A stretch of DNA of 11,430 nucleotides from Phycisphaerae bacterium (GTDB taxonomy: Bacteria; Planctomycetota; Phycisphaerae; Sedimentisphaerales; SG8-4): the NCBI GenBank assembly GCA_030614945.1, contig JAUXAH010000040.1, positions 1-11,430 on the forward strand, in the 5' to 3' direction. Below the pieces are notes generated by a model. It saw only the letters and a program-made list of their open reading frames with translations, was not told the DNA's origin and made no database searches. A program made the position numbers and the translations under genes. Positions 1 through 6,679 of this stretch are shown here, piece after piece; positions within the stretch are counted from its first letter, which is position 1, and each line of letters opens with the position of its first letter.

Positions 1-50
1 AATAAAAGAGCAACAAGCACTAACGCGATTTTATCTTTTTGCAGAATTAT
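1..50 (-). CDS. possible 5' end of a gene running off the left edge, hydrophobic N-terminus
   Basis: Reading leftwards from about 50, an open frame encodes I-I-L-Q-K-D-K-I-A-L-V-L-V-A-L-L and then leaves the window. Lysines followed by an unbroken hydrophobic run are typical of a signal peptide or a first membrane helix. A clean AGGAG (57-61) lies just upstream. The gap after the sulfatase stop is about 50 bases on the same strand, so this could be the next gene of an operon. There is no ATG, GTG or TTG at the right distance: the in-frame codons 6, 9 and 12 bases after AGGAG are ATA, ATT and CTG. Either a rare start is used, a sequence error has altered the start codon, or the frame is chance. 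The product cannot be identified from 16 codons. Confidence 0.4.
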   Translation of the reverse strand, partial: MILQKDKIALVLVALL

Positions 51-56
51 GATAGT

Positions 57-61
57 CTCCT
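57..61 (-). promoter_or_regulatory. Shine-Dalgarno AGGAG for the possible left-edge gene
   Basis: AGGAG on the minus strand, 6 bases before ATA (48-50), 9 before ATT (45-47) and 12 before CTG (42-44). It lies downstream of the sulfatase stop. It is the main reason to suspect a gene start at the left edge. Confidence 0.4.
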
Positions 62-102
62 ATGAATAGTGATACGAATATTTGTAATTCCTGGCAGTTG
101 CC

Positions 103-1605
103 TTAAGTGCTCTGGTCCCATTCCTCAGCCAGACCTTCGAGATGTTTTATTATATGTCTGTATTGCCGTTTAGCATAGAGATTATCTTTTTCGTCGGGGT
201 CCATTTTCAAATTATACAAAGCGCCGTCTTTGTCCGGGACGCGCTCATCCATAAAATATACGAGCTTCCATTCCTTCGTTCGCACCATAACACGTCGCCC
301 GGTCCCTTGCCGAAGTTCTTCATACATAGACATACTGTGGTCGATTTCGCAAAAGCAGGCCGGCCTCCATTGCTTAATGTTACCTCGTATTAGCGGCATA
401 AGACTCCGCCCACGGATAGAATCTGGCACAGCTAATCCGCAAAGCTTCATTAGTGTCGGCAGAAAATCCAACATTTCGACCGGCTCTTCGATAACCTTAC
501 CTGACGGAAGAAGGTCGGGGCAGCTAATAATCAGAGGCACACATACGTTTTGCTCGTAAAAAACCCGCTTCTTCCAGAGTCCGTGTTCACCTAACTGAAA
601 CCCCTGGTCCGAATTGATGGCAATGATGGTATTATTTACCAAGCCGGCTTTTTTCAGACATTCCACTAATCTGCCGACCTGCACATCCACCAACGACACC
701 ATCCCGTAGTACGTCCCCCGGCAAATCCCAATCTGTTCTTTTGTCAGGTCAAGCCCCCCGGCATAAATATGGAGGTTCTCCCTTTCAAATCGCGGCTTGG
801 TTTTTAATTCCTCTTCGGTCGGCAAAGCCAGCGTTATTTTTTCCGGCTCAATCATATACGACTCCGGCACCCGGCAGGGGACATGCGGTGCGTGAAAGGA
901 AACACGCAGGAAAAAGGGCTCTTCGCTTGCTGCCAGTTCTTTTAAGGTGTCCACCGCAAGGTCGCCCAGCCGCCACGTCTGCGTTTCTTCCGGAGCAAAC
1001 GGCACCACCCCTCCTATCATCCACCGGTGCATCTTGATATTAACTCGCCGATACCGGTTCGGTTGTGTACTCTTCTCGAATTTCTCTTTGGCCTCAGGAC
1101 CCCTCGGATTGCCGAAGAAATCTATCAGGGCGCCCCTGTCACCCTTGCTTATCCAATCTCTTTGATAGGCGTGGCGCTTCCCGACATTGACCGGGTTAAT
1201 TCCAACTTGTTTCCAGGAATTCAGCAGGTTGGGAACATTCGGCCTGGCTTTTTTCATATAGGCGGCAGGGACACTGGCCGGCTTTCCCATTGCTGTAAGC
1301 CCGAAGGTATAGGGATAGTGGCCCGATTTCATAGACTTTCTCGAAGGCACACAAACCGGGTTCTGGACGATAGCGCTTGCGAAGCGAACGCCCTGACTTG
1401 CGATGCGGTTCATATTAGGTGTTCGTGCCCACGCTTTACCGTAGCATCCGACGGCGTCGGCCCGGCCGTCGTCCATCATAATCCACAGTACATTAGGCCG
1501 CTTCGATTTTTTCTTTCCGATTGCATAAAGTCTGCTCCTGACAAGTCCCGTGCCGGCCATTAGACTTGCACTTATGCCTGTTTTGATAAATTCCCTTCGA
1601 TTCAT
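103..1605 (-). CDS. Tat-exported formylglycine-dependent sulfatase, Cys type (500 aa)
   Basis: A sulfatase that hydrolyses sulfate esters, probably on a sulfated polysaccharide or glycosaminoglycan outside the cytoplasm. The N-terminus N-R-R-E-F-I-K (2-8) followed by a mildly hydrophobic stretch fits a twin-arginine signal. The mature fold begins P-N-V-L-W-I-M-M-D-D (37-46), with metal-binding Asp45/Asp46, followed by G-C-Y-G (53-56). The signature C-V-P-S-R (85-89) has Cys85 as the residue converted to formylglycine. H-A-P-H (238-241), S-D-Q-G (332-335) and L-G-E-H-G-L-W-K-K (338-346) supply the remaining metal and sulfate ligands. The C-terminus has L-Y-N-L (463-466) and D-P-D-E (469-472). 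Full length for the family, closest in style to iduronate-2-sulfatase-like sulfatases. The substrate cannot be told from sequence. The ATG at 1605 is chosen because the Tat motif follows directly; no clear Shine-Dalgarno is seen. Confidence 0.93.
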   Translation of the reverse strand: MNRREFIKTGISASLMAGTGLVRSRLYAIGKKKSKRPNVLWIMMDDGRADAVGCYGKAWARTPNMNRIASQGVRFASAIVQNPVCVPSRKSMKSGHYPYTFGLTAMGKPASVPAAYMKKARPNVPNLLNSWKQVGINPVNVGKRHAYQRDWISKGDRGALIDFFGNPRGPEAKEKFEKSTQPNRYRRVNIKMHRWMIGGVVPFAPEETQTWRLGDLAVDTLKELAASEEPFFLRVSFHAPHVPCRVPESYMIEPEKITLALPTEEELKTKPRFERENLHIYAGGLDLTKEQIGICRGTYYGMVSLVDVQVGRLVECLKKAGLVNNTIIAINSDQGFQLGEHGLWKKRVFYEQNVCVPLIISCPDLLPSGKVIEEPVEMLDFLPTLMKLCGLAVPDSIRGRSLMPLIRGNIKQWRPACFCEIDHSMSMYEELRQGTGRRVMVRTKEWKLVYFMDERVPDKDGALYNLKMDPDEKDNLYAKRQYRHIIKHLEGLAEEWDQST

Positions 1606-1635
1606 AATCGTTTATACTTATTTTTACACGCTTAT

Positions 1636-1687
1636 GAGATTGCTTCGTCGTCATTGCGAGCGAGGCGCAGCCGAGCGTGGCAATCTC
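1636..1687. repeat. palindromic intergenic repeat, TCATTGCGAGCG family, copy 1
   Basis: GAGATTGC (1636-1643) is exactly complementary to GCAATCTC (1680-1687). Between them is the core TCATTGCGAGCG (1651-1662) with further internal complementarity. A shorter relative, in the same orientation, lies at 6501-6529. Shared core plus variable middle is the usual pattern of small dispersed REP-like palindromes. It lies just upstream of the sulfatase start. Confidence 0.75.
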
Positions 1688-1895
1688 AATTTCAAACGAC
1701 TTCGCAAACTTTATTGCATTTGGCTGTCTATTTCGCCTGAAAAACAGCGCTTACTGATTTTGCTCCCTTCAAATTTTACCCATCCGTTATCAAAACCCGT
1801 AGTATACCTGTTTTCCTGAGCAGGGTTTAGAGATTGTTAAATTTTTTTCTCTACAAACCAACATTGTTACTATTGACCAATTACTAATGAAGCTT

Positions 1896-1925
1896 GGGTG
1901 GCACCCTCAAACTTGTTTGGGGGTG
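1896..1925. repeat. palindromic repeat, GGGTGGCA family, copy 1 (3' of ccsA)
   Basis: GGGTGGCA is followed by a near-perfect palindrome spanning 1902-1925: CACCCTCAAAC pairs with GTTTGGGGGTG apart from one T:G pair. A second copy in the same orientation is at 4102-4132. The hairpin lies about 30 bases past the ccsA stop. There is no T-run after it on the minus strand, so it does not look like an intrinsic terminator. Confidence 0.65.
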
Positions 1926-1952
1926 TTGAAAAACAGTGAAAAAGATTGGATA

Positions 1953-2747
1953 TCACGTTGCGTAGCTGTGCAAGCCGGAGAACAGCTTCGAGAGGTTGGC
2001 CCACAGCAGAGTTATCAAAATGGCCGCCATCCCCGCAATGGCCCACATGCTGTTAATACGGGCGTGCTTTTTGCCGAACATATACCGGAAATGGAAGTAT
2101 CCGACATAAACCAGCCACGATGCGAGCGACCATAGTTCTTTCGGGTCCCAACCCCAGTAATCGCCCCACGCCAGCTTACCCCACCAGCTGCCCAGCACAA
2201 GCCCCAATGTCAGCAGAGGAAAGCCGGCACGAATCATCCGGTACGTTGCCTGTTCAGGGGGCAGGAGCTTTTCATCGCCGTCATACGATTTGCCGGCCAG
2301 TTGGGAAAGGGCCTGGAAAGTGGCTTTGGCCATAAAGATATATGATAGTATATAGACTGCCACGTGCGGCACAAACAGCCAGCTTTGTAGCGCCGGCGGC
2401 AGTTGTTGTGGCTCGGCGCTAAAGATAAAGCCGGCGGGAAACAGCGCTATCGCCCCTATAAGCATATCCGCGCACCGGCCGCCTACCTGCAGAATCCGCC
2501 GGCAAAACAAGGAAACCGGATAACAAATCATACCTAAGCAAAGGAACACCTCGAACAGATTCTGCAGCGGCGTATGCCGAACATCATACCAGCGATAACC
2601 AAAAGCCAGAACTGCAATTATGAACCCGAAGAAGTACAGGACGTGTCCGGCTTTTGCACGCCGCAGCAAAGTCATCACGAACGCAAGGACGTACGCGCCG
2701 ATAGCAGCGTAAATTAGTAAGCCCTGAATTGTGTATTTAATTTCCAT
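1953..2747 (-). CDS. ccsA: cytochrome c biogenesis protein CcsA (ResC-type heme handling), 264 aa
   Basis: Integral membrane protein of the system II cytochrome c maturation pathway. With ResB it moves heme across the cytoplasmic membrane and joins it to CXXCH cysteines of apocytochrome c. The tryptophan-rich WWD segment spans about 186-207, G-S-W-W-G ... W-G-D-Y-W-G-W-D-P-K-E-L-W. Histidines in the positions expected for heme ligands flank it: P-H-V-A (His128) before and G-L-H-S-Y (His260) near the C-terminus. Hydrophobic segments lie near 8-28, 34-50, 62-81, 94-110, 124-147, 174-190, 206-224 and 232-250. The ATG at 2747 directly follows the resB stop TAG, so translation is probably coupled. 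The length fits stand-alone CcsA, not a ResB-CcsA fusion. Confidence 0.93.
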   Translation of the reverse strand: MEIKYTIQGLLIYAAIGAYVLAFVMTLLRRAKAGHVLYFFGFIIAVLAFGYRWYDVRHTPLQNLFEVFLCLGMICYPVSLFCRRILQVGGRCADMLIGAIALFPAGFIFSAEPQQLPPALQSWLFVPHVAVYILSYIFMAKATFQALSQLAGKSYDGDEKLLPPEQATYRMIRAGFPLLTLGLVLGSWWGKLAWGDYWGWDPKELWSLASWLVYVGYFHFRYMFGKKHARINSMWAIAGMAAILITLLWANLSKLFSGLHSYAT

Positions 2748-3926
2748 CTATTCGCTTTTTAATTTTATTCCTGTAAATATGCGTCTCAACCATAGCTGCC
2801 AGAAAACGCCGATGCACAGCATCAGGTACCCTGCATAGACCAGCGCCAAGCTGGTGTCGGAAGTGACCGCGAGAACAGTATATTGGCCGGCTTCGGCGTC
2901 GTAAGAATGCTGGTAAAAATGGTACCCGCCGTAGTGAAGAGGATGATTCACTTCGATGTCCTTCTCGGCGACGACTTTGTTGTTTTCAATTATCTGCAGC
3001 TCGCTTATGTAATCGCTGATGATTCTCTGGTACCGCAGCACAAATTTGTCTTCACGGTGGATGTGGCCGGAGGAACGCTCGAAAGCATACTGCGTCGTTA
3101 CAGCGCCATCCGCGTGCTTAATTTGCACTTCAAGAGCCGGGTTATAGCCAGGTTCGGGGTCGTCATATACTATTCCACCCTCAATTGTTATCTTGAAGTT
3201 CTCAAACACCTTTAGAATTTTTACCGTTCCGAAATCAGCGCCCAGAGAGAATTCGCTGCCAATTTCGACAGCAATTTTCCAGCTCCGGCCCTCGTGACTT
3301 TGGACCCACAGGTACTCCGGCTTGTAATATTCTATTCTGAAGTCTTTGAGTTCTACGAAAAAAGGCAGTTCTCTGTGTTCCAACATAACGAGGTTTTTGC
3401 CATCCTGCCAATAGTATTCAATGCGTCCTTGTTGATCTACGGAGAACAACAACTTTCGGAATTCTTCAGCGGTTCCCAATGCCACCCGATTTTGGGAGGA
3501 TCCTTCATAGATTACGATCTGCCCGTCCTTGATTTTGTCTATCCCGAACAGCTTCTTCTGAAGTTTATGTCCGGCGTCCGAGCCCCACATAGCTCCTGCC
3601 AGAATAAGGATGCAGCCGCCGTGCATCAGCAGAAGCCGGGGTACACGAACCAGTCGGCGAAATGATGCAAGCCCTGTTATCAGTACAAGTACGAACGCCA
3701 GCCAGTAAACCATCAATGGCAGAGAGTTGACGAGATTTCTTGTCCGCTCGGCGCCGAGGAATGCCCCGTAGGCCGACAGGAAAATCAATAATATGATTAG
3801 CGTCAGAGCAGACCACATCACGATACGTCTGAACTTCTTTTTAGAGCTTTCCTTTATGCCCATCGCCACGCCAATCCCGCCCTTAGCGAGCTTTTTATTG
3901 TATTTTCCTAAGAATTTCTGTAACAC
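2748..3926 (-). CDS. resB: cytochrome c biogenesis protein ResB (392 aa from a GTG start)
   Basis: Membrane partner of CcsA in the system II heme ligation complex. It shows ResB architecture: three N-terminal membrane helices (about 36-57, 71-88, 98-114), a large periplasmic domain rich in beta-strand-like sequence, and one C-terminal helix (about 357-378). The segment V-N-H-P-L-H-Y-G-G-Y-H-F-Y-Q (327-339) before the last helix matches the conserved ResB motif of the type N-x-P-L-x-Y-x-G-x-x-F-Y-Q. The start is uncertain. The frame opens with GTG at 3926, but an ATG at 3863 (residue 22) would keep all helices, and neither has a strong Shine-Dalgarno. The stop TAG is directly followed by the ccsA ATG. 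It is divergent from hemA, linking heme use with heme synthesis. Confidence 0.88.
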   Translation of the reverse strand: MLQKFLGKYNKKLAKGGIGVAMGIKESSKKKFRRIVMWSALTLIILLIFLSAYGAFLGAERTRNLVNSLPLMVYWLAFVLVLITGLASFRRLVRVPRLLLMHGGCILILAGAMWGSDAGHKLQKKLFGIDKIKDGQIVIYEGSSQNRVALGTAEEFRKLLFSVDQQGRIEYYWQDGKNLVMLEHRELPFFVELKDFRIEYYKPEYLWVQSHEGRSWKIAVEIGSEFSLGADFGTVKILKVFENFKITIEGGIVYDDPEPGYNPALEVQIKHADGAVTTQYAFERSSGHIHREDKFVLRYQRIISDYISELQIIENNKVVAEKDIEVNHPLHYGGYHFYQHSYDAEAGQYTVLAVTSDTSLALVYAGYLMLCIGVFWQLWLRRIFTGIKLKSE

Positions 3927-3959
3927 ACAGACTACCCAATGCCTGCAAAGCGATTAGTG

Positions 3960-3987
3960 ATTATGGCAAAAACAGGGCTATTTGCAA
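3960..3987 (-). promoter_or_regulatory. candidate sigma70-like promoter for resB-ccsA
   Basis: On the minus strand TTGCAA (3982-3987) is separated by 16 bases from CATAAT (3960-3965). The -10 box matches the consensus at 5 of 6 positions and the -35 box at 4 of 6. Transcription would start about 25-30 bases before the GTG at 3926. Confidence 0.4.
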
Positions 3988-4060
3988 AGATATTCGTGTG
4001 TAGGTAGATTTTTTGGACCTTAACTATAAATTTCTCAGCTAATAATGCCTGCTATAGTGC

Positions 4061-4090
4061 TGTCATTCCCGCGAAAGCGGGAATCCAGTC
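4061..4090. repeat. palindromic repeat with perfect 8-bp stem and GAAA loop
   Basis: ATTCCCGC (4065-4072), loop GAAA (4073-4076), GCGGGAAT (4077-4084): a perfect stem closed by a GNRA-type tetraloop. It sits in TGTCATTCCCGC...GGAATCCAGTC, a dispersed bacterial repeat motif I recognise from memory. Translated in the hemA phase it gives S-F-P-R-K-R-E-S, a familiar spurious N-terminal peptide. Confidence 0.8.
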
Positions 4091-4101
4091 TCTCAGCGGC
4101 C

Positions 4102-4132
4102 GGGTGGCAGCCTCAAGCGCAGCTTGGGGATG
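4102..4132. repeat. palindromic repeat, GGGTGGCA family, copy 2 (upstream of hemA)
   Basis: GGGTGGCA is followed by CCTCAAGC (4111-4118), loop GCA, then GCTTGGGG (4122-4129): an 8-bp stem with one T:G pair. It matches the copy at 1896-1925 in layout, orientation and most bases (shared GGGTGGCA, CCTCAA, TTGGGG). The two copies lie on either side of the resB-ccsA operon. Confidence 0.65.
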
Positions 4133-4188
4133 GCTCCGCCAGGCAAAGATTCTGCAGGTTGCAGATTGCCTGTATTGTAGGTTTGGGG

Positions 4189-4217
4189 TTGATATTTATA
4201 ATCACCTTGCTTACAAT
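4189..4217 (+). promoter_or_regulatory. sigma70-like promoter for hemA-hemC
   Basis: TTGATA (4189-4194), a 17-base spacer, and TACAAT (4212-4217): each box differs from consensus at one position. This would give a leader of about 30 bases ahead of AGGAG and the ATG at 4258. An overlapping alternative is a perfect TATAAT at 4197-4202 with a weaker TTGTAG (4175-4180). This placement explains why the in-frame region upstream of hemA looks hydrophobic when translated: it is T-rich promoter DNA. Confidence 0.6.
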
Positions 4218-4244
4218 CTATTACAATCGAACGGTAAAAAGCTC

Positions 4245-4249
4245 AGGAG
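4245..4249 (+). promoter_or_regulatory. Shine-Dalgarno AGGAG that fixes the hemA start at 4258
   Basis: AGGAG followed by 8 bases and ATG (4258-4260). It is the only well-placed ribosome binding site for this frame, and the protein homology begins exactly here. Confidence 0.85.
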
Positions 4250-4257
4250 CGGCACGA

Positions 4258-5529
4258 ATGAAGCTTATTGCCAATATACTAACTTATCATAATTGCCCCG
4301 TAGAGGTGCGCGAGAAGGTCAGTTTTACGCCGGAGCAGCGGCGTTTTATGCTGAAAAAAATGCACGCCGAAGAGGCCGTTAGCGAGGCCGCAATTCTTGA
4401 GACCTGCAATCGGATTGAATTCTATCTTTATGCAAAAAAAAGCTTCGATTGTAGTGCGTTTCTAACAGAGCTTATTGGGCAGGTAAGGCCTGTCGCCGTT
4501 GATACCTGGGCCAAATATAGCCGCAGATATGCCGGCATTGATACTGTTCAGCATCTTTTCGAAGTGGCTGCCGGGCTTGATTCACAGATGCTCGGTGAAA
4601 ATCAGATTTTATCGCAGGTAAAATCCGCTTACACGATGTCACTTGATTGCCGAATGAGTAAATTGATATTTCACCGGCTCTTCCACAATGCCTTTCGCGT
4701 AGGAAAGGCCGTGCGAACACATACGAGCATCAATTGCGGCGCCGTTTCGATCAGTTTGGCTGCTGTGGAATTGGCTAAGAAAAAAATCGATTTGTCTGCC
4801 GCTGCAGCGATGGTGTTAGGTGCCGGGGAAAACGCCGAGCTTGTGGCAACCTATCTACTCAAAGCGTCACTGCCGCGTTTGATTATAGCAAATCGCAATC
4901 CGCAGAAAGCAGAAACTATGGCTGCACGGCTTAGGACAGAGGAGATAATTGGCCTGGCCGATATACCCGGAAAATTGGCTGAAGTTGATTTGCTGATTAG
5001 CTCGACAGCAGCTGACGAGCCGGTGGTTACATACGAGATGCTTAAGAATGACCTGGCTCGCAGAGAGAAACCAATATTGATGATAGATATTGCTGTGCCG
5101 AGGGACATAGTCCCGGATATCAGTCGAGTTGAATGTGTTTCACTCTACAACATTGATGATTTGAATCAGCAAATAAGTTGTAATAAGAAAAAACGCAGTA
5201 GTGAAATTCCAAAAGCCCGGGCGATTGTTGCGGAATTTACCGATAATTTTTCTAACTGGTTGCACTCACTAAATCTTGTGCCGGTAATTTCACGATTGAC
5301 GCAGGAAGGTCTTAAACTCGCTCACAACGAAGCCAGGCGGTATGCGAAGGACTTTGGAGAAGGCAACAGTGACAAGCTGAAGCTTTTCGCTGAATCGCTC
5401 GTTAAGAAAATACTCCACGGGCCAATCAGCTTTATTAAAGATGGCGGAGACGAAGAGTTGAGTACGGAACAGCTTCAGGCCGTTGACTTGATAAACAAAA
5501 TGTTCCTTTCACAGGATGAAGGCGACTGA
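4258..5529 (+). CDS. hemA: glutamyl-tRNA reductase (423 aa)
   Basis: Reduces glutamyl-tRNA(Glu) with NADPH to glutamate-1-semialdehyde, the committed step of C5-pathway tetrapyrrole synthesis, in the cytoplasm. The N-terminal catalytic domain has L-E-T-C-N-R-I-E (47-54) with the nucleophile Cys50 at the family's usual position. G-L-D-S-Q-M-L-G-E-N-Q-I-L (106-118) is the conserved substrate-site segment. The NADPH-binding domain has G-A-G-E-N-A-E (188-194) and A-N-R-N (211-214), and the helical C-terminal dimerisation domain covers about 330-423. The frame is open from an ATG at 4045, which would add 71 residues, but that extension reads a palindromic repeat and a promoter. The ATG at 4258 has a good ribosome binding site and gives the standard length. 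The stop TGA shares one base with the hemC ATG. Confidence 0.96.
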   Translation: MKLIANILTYHNCPVEVREKVSFTPEQRRFMLKKMHAEEAVSEAAILETCNRIEFYLYAKKSFDCSAFLTELIGQVRPVAVDTWAKYSRRYAGIDTVQHLFEVAAGLDSQMLGENQILSQVKSAYTMSLDCRMSKLIFHRLFHNAFRVGKAVRTHTSINCGAVSISLAAVELAKKKIDLSAAAAMVLGAGENAELVATYLLKASLPRLIIANRNPQKAETMAARLRTEEIIGLADIPGKLAEVDLLISSTAADEPVVTYEMLKNDLARREKPILMIDIAVPRDIVPDISRVECVSLYNIDDLNQQISCNKKKRSSEIPKARAIVAEFTDNFSNWLHSLNLVPVISRLTQEGLKLAHNEARRYAKDFGEGNSDKLKLFAESLVKKILHGPISFIKDGGDEELSTEQLQAVDLINKMFLSQDEGD

Positions 5530-6491
5530 TGAGGAAACTTCTTACCGTCGCAACTCGTGGTGGCCGGCTCGCCATCGCTCAAACAGGGATTGTTATCTCT
5601 GCTCTAAAAAAAATCCATCCCGACATACAAATCGAAACTAAAAAAATAACTACCAGAGGCGACCGGGACAGGCGTACAGTTCTCTGGAATCTCAGGGACA
5701 CCGGTTTTTTTTCCTCGCAGGTAGCCGATGCCCTGCTGGCCGGAAAGGCCGACTTTGCTGTTCACAGCTTCAAGGATTTACCTACGCGCCCGCGGGAGGG
5801 ACTGACCATCGCTGCCGTCTGTGAAAGGCAATTTGCCGAAGATTGTTTGATAGCAGCCGCCCCTGCCAGCGACAAGCAGGGGTCAATCGACCAGCTTCCC
5901 GCATCGGCAAAGATAGGCACTTCGAGTCTAAGACGGGCCGCTCAGCTCAAACACTTAAGAGAAGACCTCGAGCCGACGTCTATTAGAGGAAATGTCTTAA
6001 CGCGGGTAAGGCGGCTCGAAGCTTGTCCTGAGTGTAATCGAAGGGAAGGAAAATTTGACGCAATTATTTTAGCACGGGCCGGGATAGAACGGCTCGGCCT
6101 GGCGAAGAAAATCTCTTTCTGTTTCGACACGGAGCAATTCATCCCCGCCCCGGCCCAGGGCGCACTCGCCGTTCAGACAAGGACTGATGACATTGTGACA
6201 ACCAGGCTCGTCGCCGCCCTGAATGACAAAAAAGCTTCGACGATTACCTTTGCAGAGAGACAAGTGTTGACAACAATGCAATGCGGATGTCACGCCCCGG
6301 TGGGTGCTTTTGCAAGGATTGACGGAGATGATATGGAAATCACCGCATTTATATCGGATTTACAAGGCAAAAATTTCATCAAACGAAAGATTACCGGCCC
6401 AACCCGTGACGCTGAAAGTCTCGCTGAAAAAATCGCCAAAGACCTCCTCCACGCCGGCGGCGCCAAGATTTTAGACGACTTGCAAAGATGA
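5529..6491 (+). CDS. hemC: hydroxymethylbilane synthase (porphobilinogen deaminase), 320 aa
   Basis: Joins four porphobilinogen molecules into hydroxymethylbilane on a covalently bound dipyrromethane cofactor. H-S-F-K-D-L-P-T (79-86) contains the catalytic Asp83. G-T-S-S-L-R-R (130-136) and R-G-N-V (153-156) carry substrate-binding arginines. P-A-P-A-Q-G-A-L (207-214) is conserved, and C-G-C-H-A-P-V-G (252-259) contains Cys254 as cofactor attachment. The odd feature is at 165-173: A-C-P-E-C-N-R-R-E is inserted between R-R-L-E and G-K-F-D-A-I-I, where family members run straight on with only one or two residues. The inserted 27 bases (6021-6047) are a copy of a palindromic repeat also found in pheT. 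The frame is kept and all active-site motifs survive, so the enzyme is probably functional. The start overlaps the hemA stop (TGATG). Confidence 0.96.
   Translation: MRKLLTVATRGGRLAIAQTGIVISALKKIHPDIQIETKKITTRGDRDRRTVLWNLRDTGFFSSQVADALLAGKADFAVHSFKDLPTRPREGLTIAAVCERQFAEDCLIAAAPASDKQGSIDQLPASAKIGTSSLRRAAQLKHLREDLEPTSIRGNVLTRVRRLEACPECNRREGKFDAIILARAGIERLGLAKKISFCFDTEQFIPAPAQGALAVQTRTDDIVTTRLVAALNDKKASTITFAERQVLTTMQCGCHAPVGAFARIDGDDMEITAFISDLQGKNFIKRKITGPTRDAESLAEKIAKDLLHAGGAKILDDLQR
6021..6047. repeat. intragenic palindromic repeat in hemC, TGTCCTGAG...CGAAGGG family
   Basis: TGTCCTGAG (6024-6032) ... CGAAGGG (6039-6045) matches the pheT copy (8541-8562) at 18 of 22 bases. It is translated with codon boundaries TGT-CCT-GAG and adds exactly nine codons. 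See pheT for the same element in another reading phase. Confidence 0.8.
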
Positions 6492-6500
6492 CATACTATG

Positions 6501-6529
6501 TCATTGCGAGCGCAGCGAAGCAATCTCAA
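6501..6529. repeat. palindromic intergenic repeat, TCATTGCGAGCG family, copy 2
   Basis: TCATTGCGAGCG (6501-6512) then CAGCGAAG and CAATCTCAA (6521-6529). It shares both ends with the copy at 1651-1689 but has a shorter middle. ATTGC/GCAAT can pair, giving a small hairpin. It lies 9 bases after the hemC stop and has no T-run. Confidence 0.75.
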
Positions 6530-6679
6530 CTTCATAATTCGTTATTCCTTGTTCTCCCAGGTGGTCCGGGGACTCCTGATGGAGGATGGCCAAGTCCGGA
6601 TATTCGATATTCGTCCTCCGTCCTCTGTCTTCTGTCTTTTCAATTTTGCATTTTGATCATTTGAATTTGTTTCGCCTGT

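Larger units (their letters stand above)
1606..1952. other. intergenic region between sulfatase and ccsA, no gene seen
   Basis: This 347-base stretch lies 3' of ccsA and 5' of the sulfatase, both on the minus strand. It contains two palindromic repeats, annotated separately at 1636-1687 and 1896-1925. AAACCC (1793-1798) and GGGTTT (1823-1828) could pair and are followed on the plus strand by a T-run at 1841-1848, but no plus-strand gene ends here. No convincing ORF or promoter for the sulfatase is visible. Confidence 0.6.
3927..4257. other. divergent regulatory region between resB and hemA
   Basis: This 331-base stretch holds a candidate resB promoter on the minus strand (3960-3987), two adjacent palindromic repeats (4061-4090 and 4102-4132), a hemA promoter (4189-4217) and the hemA ribosome binding site (4245-4249). 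Frame 4045-4257 is open in phase with hemA, but it reads through the repeats and the promoter and is best treated as non-coding. Confidence 0.7.

Noticed and set aside
1896..1925. Intrinsic terminator for resB-ccsA
   Set aside because: The hairpin is strong, but no T-run follows it on the minus strand, and a second copy lies upstream of hemA, so it is better explained as a dispersed repeat.
165..2200. Numerous other open frames on both strands across the sulfatase, ccsA, resB and pheT genes
   Set aside because: They overlap strongly supported genes in other phases and show no domain, ribosome binding site or codon pattern of their own.
4045..4257. N-terminal membrane anchor on HemA (hydrophobic run around residues 41-60 of the long reading)
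   Set aside because: The stretch coincides with T-rich promoter DNA (TTGATA, TATAAT, TACAAT) and lies upstream of a well-placed ribosome binding site; HemA is a soluble enzyme of about 420 residues.
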